DNA of 64,000 bases. It comes from Prevotellaceae bacterium. GTDB lineage: Bacteria; Bacteroidota; Bacteroidia; Bacteroidales; UBA932. The stretch is taken from positions 1 through 64,000 of the forward strand of contig JAITPN010000094.1 of the NCBI GenBank assembly GCA_031289415.1. Direction: 5' to 3'. Shown in pieces: positions 8,904 through 18,220 of this stretch. The position numbers and the translations under genes were made by a program. The notes beneath the pieces were generated by a model that saw nothing but the letters and a program-made list of their open reading frames with translations, did no database searches and was not told where the DNA came from. The stretch's first letter is position 1. Every line of letters starts with the position of its first letter.

Positions 8904-9000
8904 TTAAGTGAGTAAGAGAGTAAGTAATTCAGGGAGCAAGTGAGTATGGTTGAACGCAGCGAAGCCCTCTTACGCTCGTAATTTCTTACTCGCCTACTTA
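8904..9000. repeat. Imperfect hairpin between operon genes
   Basis: A left arm rich in GAGTAAG/TAAGTAATT (8904-8930) is roughly complementary to AATTTCTTACTCGCCTACTTA (8980-9000), around a loop containing TTGAACGCAGCGAAG. A hairpin at 52306-52339 has a related loop core, TTGAACGTAGCGTAA. It lies between the DUF4857 gene and the OB-fold-like gene and may affect mRNA stability or termination. Confidence 0.45.
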
Positions 9001-10209
9001 CCTCCCCGACGGCGTTAATAAAACGGCAATCAATCCGGCGACGCCTGTAATCAAGATATATGCGCTGTGCAGCCACGCGCTTTTCCGGCGGCGGCGGGCG
9101 AAGGCGGCGAACAGGGCGGCGGCGGCAAGGTGTCCGGCGAACCCCGTCCATGCCGTGCCGTGCCACGCGGGCGCGAGGTAGCTGCTGCTCCGGCTTTCAA
9201 ACGTCAGGTATGCCGGAAAAAGCCACGCCGAGCACGTGCGCCACAGGTCGGGCGCGGCGGCGATGTACAGTTCGTCTACGCGTTGCAGGCTGTCGTTATC
9301 CAGCGCGTAGTAGCGCCGTCCTTCGGGCGTCATGATGCTCACGGTCCAGAAAAACATGTTGCCCATAATCAGCACCTCGTCGGAGGCTATGTCCACGGGC
9401 GGAATGTCGAGTTTGCGCAGCCGGTAGTGGGGCGTTTCGAGGATGTACACCGCGCCGGCGGCGTCGAACAGGACGCCGTAGAAGCGCCGGTCGGCAACGG
9501 GCGTCATGGCAAAATGTACGGGCGCGAGGCTGTCGCTTGCCGCGCGGGTGTTGCGGACGAACGGGCGGTTGTTGACCATTTTGATGTGATACAGTTCGCC
9601 CGCGGCGTCGAGCGAGAAGTAGCCTTCGTCGTACGCCTTGCGGTGGGTCATGATGCCGTGCGACCATTGGGCGGGATAGCGGTAGCCGCGCTTCGCGAGT
9701 TCGGCGGCAAACCGTGCGCTCTTTTCTTCGAGTACGGTGTTGGTGGCGGCGTCGATAAATTCAATCGTATCTTTCAACCGAAATACGTCGCCCGGCGATT
9801 CGAGGTTTACGCGCCGCGGCATCGATTCGTACATGATGTAGAGTCCCACGCCGGGCGTCGACGTTTCTTTGGCATGAATACGGATGGAGAGGCTGCTCGT
9901 CTTGATGTCGGGCACGGCAACGGCGCGTCCGCGCACACTGTCGGGCAGCGCGCCGGTTGCCGACAGTTGGCGGTAGTAGAGCATCGGCATGACGGAGTCG
10001 AACTGCGCTTCGGTGTACGTCCGCCCTGAGGCGTCGCTGCGTACGCCGTCGCTGCTCAGGCAAAATTGCTCGGCGAGGGAGCTGTAGTAGACGAACGGAT
10101 AGCGTTGCGGCGCGGTGGTTGCCAGTTTCGCCAGTGCGGGGATTAGCCACGCGAACGCGAGCGTCCCCGCAAGGATGATGACGGTTCGGATGATTGTCGG
10201 ATGTTTCAT
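8998..10209 (-). CDS. DUF4857-type membrane protein of an ABC transport cluster
   Basis: The 403-residue protein has one N-terminal membrane segment (about 8-28), a ~310-residue extracytoplasmic region with FVYYSSLAEQFC and YTEAQFDSVMPMLYYRQL, and two or three C-terminal membrane segments (about 350-400). The overall pattern is that of the Bacteroidota DUF4857 family, recognised from memory of the family and its usual placement beside an ABC-2-like permease and ATPase. It lies 30 bases after the permease gene. No enzymatic motif is visible. It probably forms part of the same membrane complex. Confidence 0.75.
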   Translation of the reverse strand: MKHPTIIRTVIILAGTLAFAWLIPALAKLATTAPQRYPFVYYSSLAEQFCLSSDGVRSDASGRTYTEAQFDSVMPMLYYRQLSATGALPDSVRGRAVAVPDIKTSSLSIRIHAKETSTPGVGLYIMYESMPRRVNLESPGDVFRLKDTIEFIDAATNTVLEEKSARFAAELAKRGYRYPAQWSHGIMTHRKAYDEGYFSLDAAGELYHIKMVNNRPFVRNTRAASDSLAPVHFAMTPVADRRFYGVLFDAAGAVYILETPHYRLRKLDIPPVDIASDEVLIMGNMFFWTVSIMTPEGRRYYALDNDSLQRVDELYIAAAPDLWRTCSAWLFPAYLTFESRSSSYLAPAWHGTAWTGFAGHLAAAALFAAFARRRRKSAWLHSAYILITGVAGLIAVLLTPSGR

Positions 10210-10239
10210 TTCTTTTACAATTATTTTATTGGTGAATGA

Positions 10240-10905
10240 TTATTGTACGCCTTGTTTGAAGCGTATTGCCGAGTAGAAGGGGAAGGCGAATCCGGCTACC
10301 GTGAGGCTCGCGAGCCAAGGCACGAAGGGAAGGTATGCGCCCGGCAGCGCGTCGAGGTAGAAGAGCGACGTGCAGCCCAGCGCCGGTATGGTGTAGAGCA
10401 CGCGCTGCCGCCACACCGGCTCAAGGCATATCCATGCCGCAAACAGGTAGGCTGCCAGCCCGCCCAGCATCCACGGCAGCATCGCGAGCAGGTTGGCGGA
10501 TACGATTTCGGCAGGGAAGTATACCGTCAATCCTGCCAGCAGTATTGCGCCCGACGCGAGGTACAAGCCGGTGAGCGCGACGATGCCGAACCACAGGATG
10601 CTGCCTACGATTTTCGATTCGTTGAGCGGCAGGTGCAGGGTCAGTTTCAGCCGTTTGTTCTGCATTTCGGGCGCGAGCTGCACGAGGGCAAGCGCGATGC
10701 CTGCGCCCAACGTCAGGTATTTGAGGTAGCCCGCTTGCGCGGCGTTGTTTTGTACGATAAATTCCCACAGCGCCACCGGGTTTGCCTGATACAGTTTGGC
10801 TACGTTCAGCAGGATGTAGGCGACCGTGGCGGCGAATACTGCCGACAGCAGCAGCAACGGTCGCCGCGTTTTTATCCATTCTTTGTAAAATAAGGAGGTG
10901 TACAT
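10240..10905 (-). CDS. ABC-2-like transporter permease
   Basis: The 221-residue protein begins MYTSLFYKEWIKTRRP, a cytoplasmic start typical of ABC-2-type permeases, and has about six hydrophobic segments across its length. It lies directly downstream of the ATPase gene (18-base gap) and upstream of the DUF4857 gene. It most likely forms the membrane channel for that ATPase. The substrate is unknown. Confidence 0.82.
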   Translation of the reverse strand: MYTSLFYKEWIKTRRPLLLLSAVFAATVAYILLNVAKLYQANPVALWEFIVQNNAAQAGYLKYLTLGAGIALALVQLAPEMQNKRLKLTLHLPLNESKIVGSILWFGIVALTGLYLASGAILLAGLTVYFPAEIVSANLLAMLPWMLGGLAAYLFAAWICLEPVWRQRVLYTIPALGCTSLFYLDALPGAYLPFVPWLASLTVAGFAFPFYSAIRFKQGVQ

Positions 10906-10923
10906 TGTTTTTTTAATTAATGG

Positions 10924-11808
10924 TTAATATTTTCCGGTTAATCCGATGAATGCGTCTTCGAGCGACAAGCGTTCTTCGGCTAAGCCGCTGACGGCGGCGC
11001 CGCCGTCGGCGAGCGTCCGCTGCACGTCGGCGGCAGAGGCAAACGAGTAGGTTTCCCAATTGTTGCCTACTTTTTCGGTATGCCAAAGCGTGCCGTCCGC
11101 CGGCGCAATCTCGTCGGCGTCGGACGTGAAGCGGAACCGCCTGAAATGGTTCAGGATGTGCGCCGCCGGTTCGTGCAGCAAGATGCGCCCGTAGTCCATG
11201 ATGATGCAGTCGTCGATGAGCTGTTCCATATCCTGTATGATGTGCGAGGTGAGGAATACGGTTTTGTTTTCGGCGGTGATGTATTCCCGGAGGTATTCGA
11301 CAAACAGGCGGCGGTAGCCCGGGTCAAGCCCCATCGAAAAGTCGTCGAGAATCAGCAGGTCGGGGTCTTGCGCAAAGAGCAGCCCCAGCGCCACCTGCGA
11401 GCGTTGCCCGCACGACATGGCGCTGATTTTTTGCGTCGACGTTACTTGCAGCCTTTTCAGCAGTTCGTAGTATGCCTCGCGTTTCCATTTCGGGAAAAAG
11501 CGGCTGTAGAATTTTTCGATTTGCTCGATGTTGAAGTACGTGTGCTGTATATGCCCTTCGAGCAGCAGCCCGATGCGGCTTTTTGCGGCGGGCGTGAGCC
11601 GCTCCATCGCCTCGCCGAAGATGCGGCACACCCCTGCGCGGGGTTTCAGGAATCCTGTAAGGATGTTGATGATGGTGGTTTTGCCTGTGCCGTTTTTGCC
11701 CAGCAAGCCCAGTATCTTTCCCGGCATGACTTCAAAGTTCAGGTTTTCGTAAATCAACCTGTTTCCATAGTAATGGGTGATGTTTTCACATTGAATGATG
11801 GCGTTCAT
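10924..11808 (-). CDS. ABC transporter ATP-binding protein
   Basis: A cytoplasmic ATPase of 294 residues. Walker A is GLLGKNGTGKTT (about 34-45), the signature is degenerate (MSCGQRSQ, with Cys in place of the usual Ser-Gly start), Walker B is LLILDDFSMGLD and the H-loop is LTSHI. The first ~220 residues form the ATPase and the tail is a small accessory domain. It heads the ABC part of the operon, after a 193-bp gap filled with inverted 21-bp repeats. Confidence 0.92.
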   Translation of the reverse strand: MNAIIQCENITHYYGNRLIYENLNFEVMPGKILGLLGKNGTGKTTIINILTGFLKPRAGVCRIFGEAMERLTPAAKSRIGLLLEGHIQHTYFNIEQIEKFYSRFFPKWKREAYYELLKRLQVTSTQKISAMSCGQRSQVALGLLFAQDPDLLILDDFSMGLDPGYRRLFVEYLREYITAENKTVFLTSHIIQDMEQLIDDCIIMDYGRILLHEPAAHILNHFRRFRFTSDADEIAPADGTLWHTEKVGNNWETYSFASAADVQRTLADGGAAVSGLAEERLSLEDAFIGLTGKY

Positions 11809-11817
11809 ATATTAATG

Positions 11818-11999
11818 TTAAGGGTGAAGTGTTATGTGTTAAGAGTGAAGTGTTATGTGTTAAGGGTGAAGTGTTAGGAGTGAAGAGAAATGAGTTAGGG
11901 GATAAGAGAGATGTCTGTAACACTTCACTCACCACGCTTAACGCTTCACACTTCACTCTTAACGCTTCACACTTCACTCTTAACGTTTCACTCATCACT
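11818..11999. repeat. 21-bp array D: two tandem arrays in inverted orientation
   Basis: Three units of the type TTAAGGGTGAAGTGTTATGTG (11818-11880) are followed by a degenerate spacer and then three units CTTAACGCTTCACACTTCACT (11937-11999), which are close to the reverse complement. RNA across the gap could fold into a long imperfect hairpin. It fills the space between the DUF6850 barrel gene and the ABC ATPase gene on the same strand. Confidence 0.9.
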
Positions 12000-12001
12000 C
12001 T

Positions 12002-13618
12002 TTAAAAATTACATCCTACGGTAAGCGTTGCCGTAGCATATTGTTGTGATTTGAAATATCCGTCGGGTACGCCGGTGAGCGCACCGTCTGCCCGGACGTA
12101 TCCGTGCTTCGCGTAGCGCAGCGGGAAGGCATACTGCAATCCGACGTTTCCGCCGACGTGCGCGGCGGTCAGGTATTCATATTCGCGCTTGAGGTTGGCG
12201 TCGGAGCTTTTGGGCGGGCGTTGGCTTTCCGGCACGGCGACATACGTGCCGTCGTACTTTTCTGTTCCTCTTCCCGAACCGTAGGATACGCCCAGCGTAA
12301 GGCTGTATATGCTGCGCCGCCGCGCGATATTCCTACCGGCAAGCAGGGCGCCCTCGTAGTAGCGCACCTCCTGCATGCGATAGAAAGGATATAGCGACAC
12401 GGTCTGCTGCCGGAGGAGGCTGCCTCCGGCGGCGTGCAGCGTCCACGCGGGATAGCCTCCGGCAGCGCCGAGCTGCGCCGTGTAGGCGGCGCGAAGGCGG
12501 CGCGTTTTTCGGTCCAACACTTTATTGTTGCCGTAGTAGACAATCTCGTGGCGACCTCCGGTGGCGCTGTTCGACTGCTCGAAAATATTTTCAAAGTTGT
12601 CGAGTTGCTCGCGCTCCACGTGCAGTTGCAGCGTATGGCGTTTCTTGAACGACAGCGCTCCCGTGTACGTCCGGTATGTACCTTCGTGCTCTACGTACAC
12701 GGGCGACGTGGTCGAGCGCGTGCCGTAATAACCTTTGCGCGTCTTATACGCAAATTCGTTGAAGAAGCTCCAATGCTTTGCCGGCTTCAGGTTCGCCTGC
12801 ACCGACCATCCGTTGAAGGTATTGACTACCGGAAGCATGCCCGACGAGTTGGTATAGCCCACGCTGGCAGACGTGCTGAACAGTTCGGTGCGTCCATAGA
12901 ACATGCCGAAGTTGATGAGCGACGTATATTGCCGGTCGGTGTTGCCGTAAACGGCGAAGGTAATGCCTTCGATGCTGCGCCGGTAATAATAGCCTGCGCC
13001 CACTTCGGCGACGCTGCCTATCCGGTAGCTCAATCCGGCGGTTGCCGTAAGGTCGAAGAACGTATTGGTGTGGCGCAAATCTTTATATTTGGCGTAATTG
13101 GCGGCGGTATAGTCGAGCTTGCCGCCCAGCGACAGCCCTTTGACAAGGCGCGCGCTGACTGCTCCGACGAGGTGGTAGCGTTCCAGATTCTTTGCGCCCC
13201 GCGTGGTGTCCGAAAATTCTACAATATCAAACGCATTATAATAAGGATTGATGAACGTCGAGCCGCCCATATTCTGCCCTGTGAAGTTGGAATAATGTAC
13301 TTTCCCGTAAAACACGATGCGCGGATTGATGCGGAAAAACGATTCGGTGAGCGCGCCCATCTCGTAGCTGTTGTCCGATTGATGGTAATTGACGTATTCT
13401 CCGTTGTTTTTGACGAAGTATATGCCGGCAGACGATATGTTGGACGCCGCCACGTGCTGCAAGCCCGAAGCATTCTCGCTGTGCAGCCACGCTTCGGATT
13501 GCCGGACGTAGGCAATGTCCTGCCTGTAGGCGCACGAATCTTGTGCCGCAACAAGCGTAGCGGAGCAAAAAATTACCCCGCTACACAGTATTATCCGGTA
13601 GAATACGTTACTCGCCAT
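12002..13618 (-). CDS. DUF6850-type outer-membrane beta-barrel protein
   Basis: A signal peptide (MASNVFYRIILCSGVIFCSA, ending near VAAQ) precedes ~510 residues of alternating aromatic/small-residue strands such as FYGKVHYSNFTGQN, LSYRIGSVAEVGAGYYYRR and TATLTVGCNF. The terminal Phe is typical of proteins inserted by the Bam complex. Length and context after a DUF4876 protein fit the DUF6850 barrel family. It probably acts with the TonB receptor at the outer membrane. Confidence 0.75.
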   Translation of the reverse strand: MASNVFYRIILCSGVIFCSATLVAAQDSCAYRQDIAYVRQSEAWLHSENASGLQHVAASNISSAGIYFVKNNGEYVNYHQSDNSYEMGALTESFFRINPRIVFYGKVHYSNFTGQNMGGSTFINPYYNAFDIVEFSDTTRGAKNLERYHLVGAVSARLVKGLSLGGKLDYTAANYAKYKDLRHTNTFFDLTATAGLSYRIGSVAEVGAGYYYRRSIEGITFAVYGNTDRQYTSLINFGMFYGRTELFSTSASVGYTNSSGMLPVVNTFNGWSVQANLKPAKHWSFFNEFAYKTRKGYYGTRSTTSPVYVEHEGTYRTYTGALSFKKRHTLQLHVEREQLDNFENIFEQSNSATGGRHEIVYYGNNKVLDRKTRRLRAAYTAQLGAAGGYPAWTLHAAGGSLLRQQTVSLYPFYRMQEVRYYEGALLAGRNIARRRSIYSLTLGVSYGSGRGTEKYDGTYVAVPESQRPPKSSDANLKREYEYLTAAHVGGNVGLQYAFPLRYAKHGYVRADGALTGVPDGYFKSQQYATATLTVGCNF

Positions 13619-13627
13619 CGCCGGTCA

Positions 13628-15064
13628 TTATTCTCTCAATGACGATTTGCGCCGCTGGTGGAAGTCGTTGGTCGCGTTGTTGCTGTCTTTGTAGACGATG
13701 CGCGCGCCGTTCTTGATAGAGGCTTCGGCGTCGATGCCGCTTGGGTCGGTTGTGCCGTCTACGCCGTCGATGCCTTCAGTGCCGAGGTTGTAGTTGTACA
13801 CCAGCTTGCCGGTGTTTGCCGTAATCGCTTCGGTGGCTTGTTTGTCCACGTTGCGGTAGAGCGTGTAGCCTTGCGCGTTGGTCAATTCTATATAGCCTGC
13901 ATCCACAGCCGGAGTGAGCCTTTTTTGGTTATTGGCATTTCCTTTATTGAACACTTCAATACCGTCCACTACCCATCCGGTACTAATTTTTTTCCGATGG
14001 TTGGCAGCTGTTTGGTTGTTGTTCATGTAATTTGAATAGGAGGGGTCGGCAGCTATGCCCTCCGAAGTAATCCCTTGCGGAACAAACAGGAAAAATCCGG
14101 GTGAAGTAACGCTGAGCGTCCATGCGTTGCCCGCCCCAAAAAGATACCCTTTCAGCCAGTGCGACGTGGGAATCACTTCGCTTGGCGCGGGATAATAAGA
14201 GAGATTGGGGAACACCGCAATGTCGTAGGTGCAATAATAGTTCGGGTTGGCAAAGTTGATAGACTGCGAGTAAGTAACCGTATTGTCTATCGCGCCGGTG
14301 AGCGCTATCACAATTTGTTCGCCCGGGTTGAGGCTTGCGCTGTCGAGGAAAGTCCAGTAACCCTGTCCGGCAGGCAGCCAGCCTTCCGCTTCGTAGAACA
14401 GTTTGCCGTCCACATAGTCGTAGTTGGAAGCCTGAGAATTGTAGGGGTTCACTATTGCCAGCGTCAAGTCCTTCAGTTGGGCTGTGCCGTTGGAATTGTT
14501 GTACAAAATCACATACTTGTCGAATTGATAACTGCCCGACCCGTCGTCTTTCGGGCAGCCGCCATTGTACAGCTCTTTAATCACCACCCTGCCTATGGGG
14601 TTCGGGTCGCCTTCCACTTCTTTGGCTACGGTCGTCAGGGTGAGGGCGAGGGGCGTTTGCGCTTCGTCGTACTTGTCGTCCACCACAATCCGGCTGATGA
14701 CGCCGTTGAAAATGTAGTTGAAGAACTCATCGCTGCGCGTTTCCGAAGCGACGGCTTCATAAATGCCTTTCACTACTACAAACTGCACTGTGCCGTCGGC
14801 GATGGTGGCGGCTTCGGCTATCGTGCCGGACGTTGAATTTTTCAACGTTACGGGAATCCCTTCCTTGGCGGTAAAGCCTTCGGGATATGCCAACAAGATA
14901 TTCACCTTGTACGTGGAGATGGGCGGCGGCACTACTGTAGTATCCGTCGGGTCTGGTTTTTCGTCGGGGATAAAGTTGTCTTCTTTACATGCCCAACACA
15001 TCATCATGGCGCAAGCCGCGACGAACACTGATGGTCTCAACCATCTTCTTTTTAAATCATTCAT
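13628..15064 (-). CDS. DUF4876-type lipoprotein
   Basis: The start at 15064 (MNDLKRRWLRPSVF) gives a lipoprotein signal ending in MMCWAC; an ATG eight codons upstream is less likely. After the cysteine comes an acidic linker, a carboxypeptidase-regulatory-like beta domain (YKVNILLAYPEGFTAKEG to about residue 130), and then a lamin-tail-like region (GRVVIKELYNGGCPKDDGSG, KYVILYNNSNGTAQLKDLTL) typical of DUF4876. It lies between the receptor and the barrel gene, so a surface ligand-binding role next to the TonB receptor is inferred. Confidence 0.78.
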   Translation of the reverse strand: MNDLKRRWLRPSVFVAACAMMMCWACKEDNFIPDEKPDPTDTTVVPPPISTYKVNILLAYPEGFTAKEGIPVTLKNSTSGTIAEAATIADGTVQFVVVKGIYEAVASETRSDEFFNYIFNGVISRIVVDDKYDEAQTPLALTLTTVAKEVEGDPNPIGRVVIKELYNGGCPKDDGSGSYQFDKYVILYNNSNGTAQLKDLTLAIVNPYNSQASNYDYVDGKLFYEAEGWLPAGQGYWTFLDSASLNPGEQIVIALTGAIDNTVTYSQSINFANPNYYCTYDIAVFPNLSYYPAPSEVIPTSHWLKGYLFGAGNAWTLSVTSPGFFLFVPQGITSEGIAADPSYSNYMNNNQTAANHRKKISTGWVVDGIEVFNKGNANNQKRLTPAVDAGYIELTNAQGYTLYRNVDKQATEAITANTGKLVYNYNLGTEGIDGVDGTTDPSGIDAEASIKNGARIVYKDSNNATNDFHQRRKSSLRE

Positions 15065-15118
15065 TTGATTCGTAATTAAATTATACATATTGTTAAATTT
15101 TAAAAATTAGTTACTTTG

Positions 15119-18088
15119 TTATACTTTAAGTTTTAGCGACAATCCGTAGTAAAACTGCGGAATGTAGGTGGAGCGGTACAGCGTATTTTGCGTATTGTTC
15201 TGCCTGTCTGTAACCAGCTGCATGTTGTTCGTGAAATTGGTGGCGGTGAACGACAGGGTTGCAAAGTCGCCAATCTCTTTCGTTACGCTGATATTGGCTG
15301 AATAATAGCCGGAGATATTGCTGCTGTTGAAATAATACTCGGTCGTTGTTTTCACTACCAATTTCACCAAATCGTTATACAGCGCAGGGTCGTTGTCCTT
15401 TGCCCACGCTAATTTTTCGGCAAACGGAATTTTGGTTTCCATATCGTTCCATGTCGTATAATAGAGCGGATAGTTGGCTACATACCGGTTGCTGTTGTAT
15501 ATGCCGTCGGGGTTGTCGGCGGCGGGGAAAAAGTCGGCGCGGTCAGCCAGCGCAAAGCTGCGCTGCCCCTCGACGGATTCGCTCAGGTTTTGGCTATATT
15601 TATAAAGCGTAGTTTCTATCCGCAGCGATACAATCAACCGTATGGCGGGGATGTGCGTGATAAACGTAATATTCGTGTTCACCTGCTTCGACTCGCTTCC
15701 ATTGGAGCTGAGCTGCCCGCCGGCATAGAAGCCTATGTATTGGTAGGGCGTTGCGCCGTCTGCCATAAATTGGGAACTAAGCATACGGGGAGCGACGGTT
15801 TCGTCCACCCCGCGGTAATAATAATAATTGCCGTCCAAGCGTACCGTGCTCCGTATCGGCTGTATCTTCCCGAAATCCACCGTCCATTCCACGCCTTTCC
15901 GCACCGACGGCGAGCCGTTGACATACGTATTGTTGGATTGAAATACCTGCTGCTCTTTGTACCCCGCTGTTTCGTCGGGATGCTGTCCGGTCTTGTCGTG
16001 TATCGTTACCACGCCCGTGAAGCGGTCGATGTAGTATTGCCTGTCGGCAGAAGGAACGGCAGAACCTTCGAGGTTCGACTGGTCGGTGAGCTTGTAGGCA
16101 AACGGCGTATAGACGGATTTTGTATGATAAGCATCCACCGTTTTGTTGTGGAACAGCGACACGGAAACCGTTACGCCTTTAATCTCGGCTTCCACATTCA
16201 ATTCTTTCAGCCGGTTGTATTGCCACCGCAAATCGGGGTTATACATCGCCGTGCGCGGCTGAATATGGTACGCATAAAAAATAGAACCGTCGGCAAGCGT
16301 GCCGGGCGCAAACGCCAGCTTGTCCGTGTAGGCAGGCGAGGGGTAAAGCACGGCAAACGAAGGCAGCTTCATGGCTTTGCCCCAGCCCGCCCGCACGGCA
16401 AATTTGCCGACAAGCTGCTCCTTGCCGCCGCGGAACGTGTACTTCGCATTGACGCGGGGCGACAGGCTGCTCACCGTGCCGTACGCCGAATGTGCCGCCG
16501 CCGTCATATCCTCGCGGACGCCCGCCACCACCTGCAAACCCGATTGCCCATGCAGGACGACGTCTATCTTCTCTTCGGCATAAAAACCCGCGTTGTTCAT
16601 GAACGGTATTTGGTCGTAGCGATATTCGCGGTACGTAGGCGCATAGCGCGCGTCGGCGTAATACTCGCCCTGCCCTCGATTGCCCGAACGGCTGAAATCG
16701 GCGCCCAGCAACAAGTGGCTGTTGACTGCCCCGAACCGGCGCGTCCATCGGGCTTTTACGTTGGCGGTGAGGTCGAGCGGCTTGCTGTCGTTATACCTCA
16801 CGTGATACCAATATCCGGCAGGTATCAAGACGATGGGCGCATTCGGATTCTCGTCATACATCGTTCCTACAAAATACCCTTCGTCCTTGCCGTGAATGGC
16901 GGCTACGGACGAGGCGGTTGACTTATTCTCTTTCGCCTCCGTCAGGTTATCCGAATAGCTGACCGCGCCCGACGCTTCGAGCGACGTAATCCACGAGCGG
17001 AGCAGCAGCCAGTTGACGTTCAGCCGTCCGCGCAGCGTATTATTTTTATTTTTGACGTAAGTATCCGTAAAAGCATCGGGGTCGTTTTTAGAATCATATC
17101 CGCCGATGTTTCCGGTAACGCCCGATTCTATCCTGACGGATTGCCCGCCCCTTGCGTGCAGCGTATTCGAGTAGTGCGCCGACAAAGAATTCCGGCTGTA
17201 CGACGTGAACGGCGAAGCCAGCTCGGCGATGGACTTGGTATGCTCTGCCCCTATATTCAATACCCCCGTCCGGCGTCCCATATCGAACCCTTTGCTCAGC
17301 GAAAACTGCTTTGCCTGCAGCTTGGTAGACAGCTCCGCCTGCCACGGCGACTTTCCTTTTTTTGTTTCAATCTTTACAATCCCGTTGCTCATATCGCCAT
17401 ACTCTACGGACGGCACGCCGGTGATTACCTCAATCGACGCTACGTGGCTTGCGGCAATGCCGCGGACGTCTGCGCCGGACACGTCGAACGTGCCGTTGTT
17501 CGACAGCCGGACGCCGTCAACTTCTATCGCCGTGCCGAACGTCGGATTTCCGTTTTCGCCGCTCGCGGCGGCGCGGATTGCCAGCGTCTGCGGGGCGCTG
17601 CCGGCAAAGTGGGGGCTGCGCGTCGATTTCCCGCCGGGCAGCAAACTCATGGCGTCAGCCACGTTCAACAACTGCATGTGCTCAAGCCCTGTCCGGTCGA
17701 TGACGTACGAGGTAGCCATTCCGTCCTGCCGTTTTGCGGTTACCACCACCTCGTCCAGCTTCAGGTTGTCTTCCGGCAAATACCATTCAATGCCCGCCGT
17801 ATCTTGGGTTACATGTATTTGGAACGTCGTTTTGACGAATCCGAGGCATGAAACCGTAACGTCGGCAGCGCCCTGCGGTACTTTAAATATGGTAAACGCC
17901 CCTTCGCCGTTCGTCGTTGCCCACAACCCTTTGTCGGCAAGCACTATATTGGCATACCCTACAGGATTTTTACTCGCCTTATGCAGTATTTTTCCTGATA
18001 TGGAATATTGCCCCCGCGCCGTGTGGACGGCACACAGCGCAAGTAAACATATAAAAACAGGCAATAGTTTCGTTGTACCAAAGTTCAT
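15119..18088 (-). CDS. TonB-dependent outer-membrane receptor
   Basis: An energised outer-membrane transporter. A signal peptide (to about residue 26, ARGQ) is followed by a carboxypeptidase-regulatory-like domain (ISGKILHKASKNPVGYANI, about 30-105), a plug domain (LDEVVVTAKRQ, then VASIEVITGVPSVEYGDMSNG, about 110-240) and a ~750-residue barrel ending in YYGLSLKLKV. The ligand is not evident. It is the first gene of the operon. Its ATG lies only four bases after a perfect -7 box, which suggests a leaderless or nearly leaderless mRNA. Confidence 0.93.
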   Translation of the reverse strand: MNFGTTKLLPVFICLLALCAVHTARGQYSISGKILHKASKNPVGYANIVLADKGLWATTNGEGAFTIFKVPQGAADVTVSCLGFVKTTFQIHVTQDTAGIEWYLPEDNLKLDEVVVTAKRQDGMATSYVIDRTGLEHMQLLNVADAMSLLPGGKSTRSPHFAGSAPQTLAIRAAASGENGNPTFGTAIEVDGVRLSNNGTFDVSGADVRGIAASHVASIEVITGVPSVEYGDMSNGIVKIETKKGKSPWQAELSTKLQAKQFSLSKGFDMGRRTGVLNIGAEHTKSIAELASPFTSYSRNSLSAHYSNTLHARGGQSVRIESGVTGNIGGYDSKNDPDAFTDTYVKNKNNTLRGRLNVNWLLLRSWITSLEASGAVSYSDNLTEAKENKSTASSVAAIHGKDEGYFVGTMYDENPNAPIVLIPAGYWYHVRYNDSKPLDLTANVKARWTRRFGAVNSHLLLGADFSRSGNRGQGEYYADARYAPTYREYRYDQIPFMNNAGFYAEEKIDVVLHGQSGLQVVAGVREDMTAAAHSAYGTVSSLSPRVNAKYTFRGGKEQLVGKFAVRAGWGKAMKLPSFAVLYPSPAYTDKLAFAPGTLADGSIFYAYHIQPRTAMYNPDLRWQYNRLKELNVEAEIKGVTVSVSLFHNKTVDAYHTKSVYTPFAYKLTDQSNLEGSAVPSADRQYYIDRFTGVVTIHDKTGQHPDETAGYKEQQVFQSNNTYVNGSPSVRKGVEWTVDFGKIQPIRSTVRLDGNYYYYRGVDETVAPRMLSSQFMADGATPYQYIGFYAGGQLSSNGSESKQVNTNITFITHIPAIRLIVSLRIETTLYKYSQNLSESVEGQRSFALADRADFFPAADNPDGIYNSNRYVANYPLYYTTWNDMETKIPFAEKLAWAKDNDPALYNDLVKLVVKTTTEYYFNSSNISGYYSANISVTKEIGDFATLSFTATNFTNNMQLVTDRQNNTQNTLYRSTYIPQFYYGLSLKLKV

Positions 18089-18092
18089 GATG

Positions 18093-18123
18093 CAAAGGTA
18101 AGGCGCTTTATTCCGCCAATCAA
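18093..18123 (-). promoter_or_regulatory. Bacteroidota promoter for the TonB-receptor operon
   Basis: Read on the minus strand: TTG (18123-18121), 20 bases, then TACCTTTG (18100-18093). This fits the -33/-7 consensus exactly. The ATG of the receptor follows four bases after the box. Confidence 0.8.
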
Positions 18124-18220
18124 TACCACAAATGAGGTATTTTATTGGAAATTAATACCTAAAAAAAGGTATTCATTCTGTGGACATAATATATAAGGTA
18201 TGTGCAGCCGCCAACTTTTC

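Noticed and set aside
8465-8915. Plus-strand ORFs across array A
   Set aside because: They are antisense to a gene with signal peptide and domain, and are open because of the 21-bp period.
11786-11998. Short ORFs across the inverted 21-bp arrays
   Set aside because: They consist of repeat-encoded residues, and the repeat is open in several frames on both strands. No start signals or domain content.
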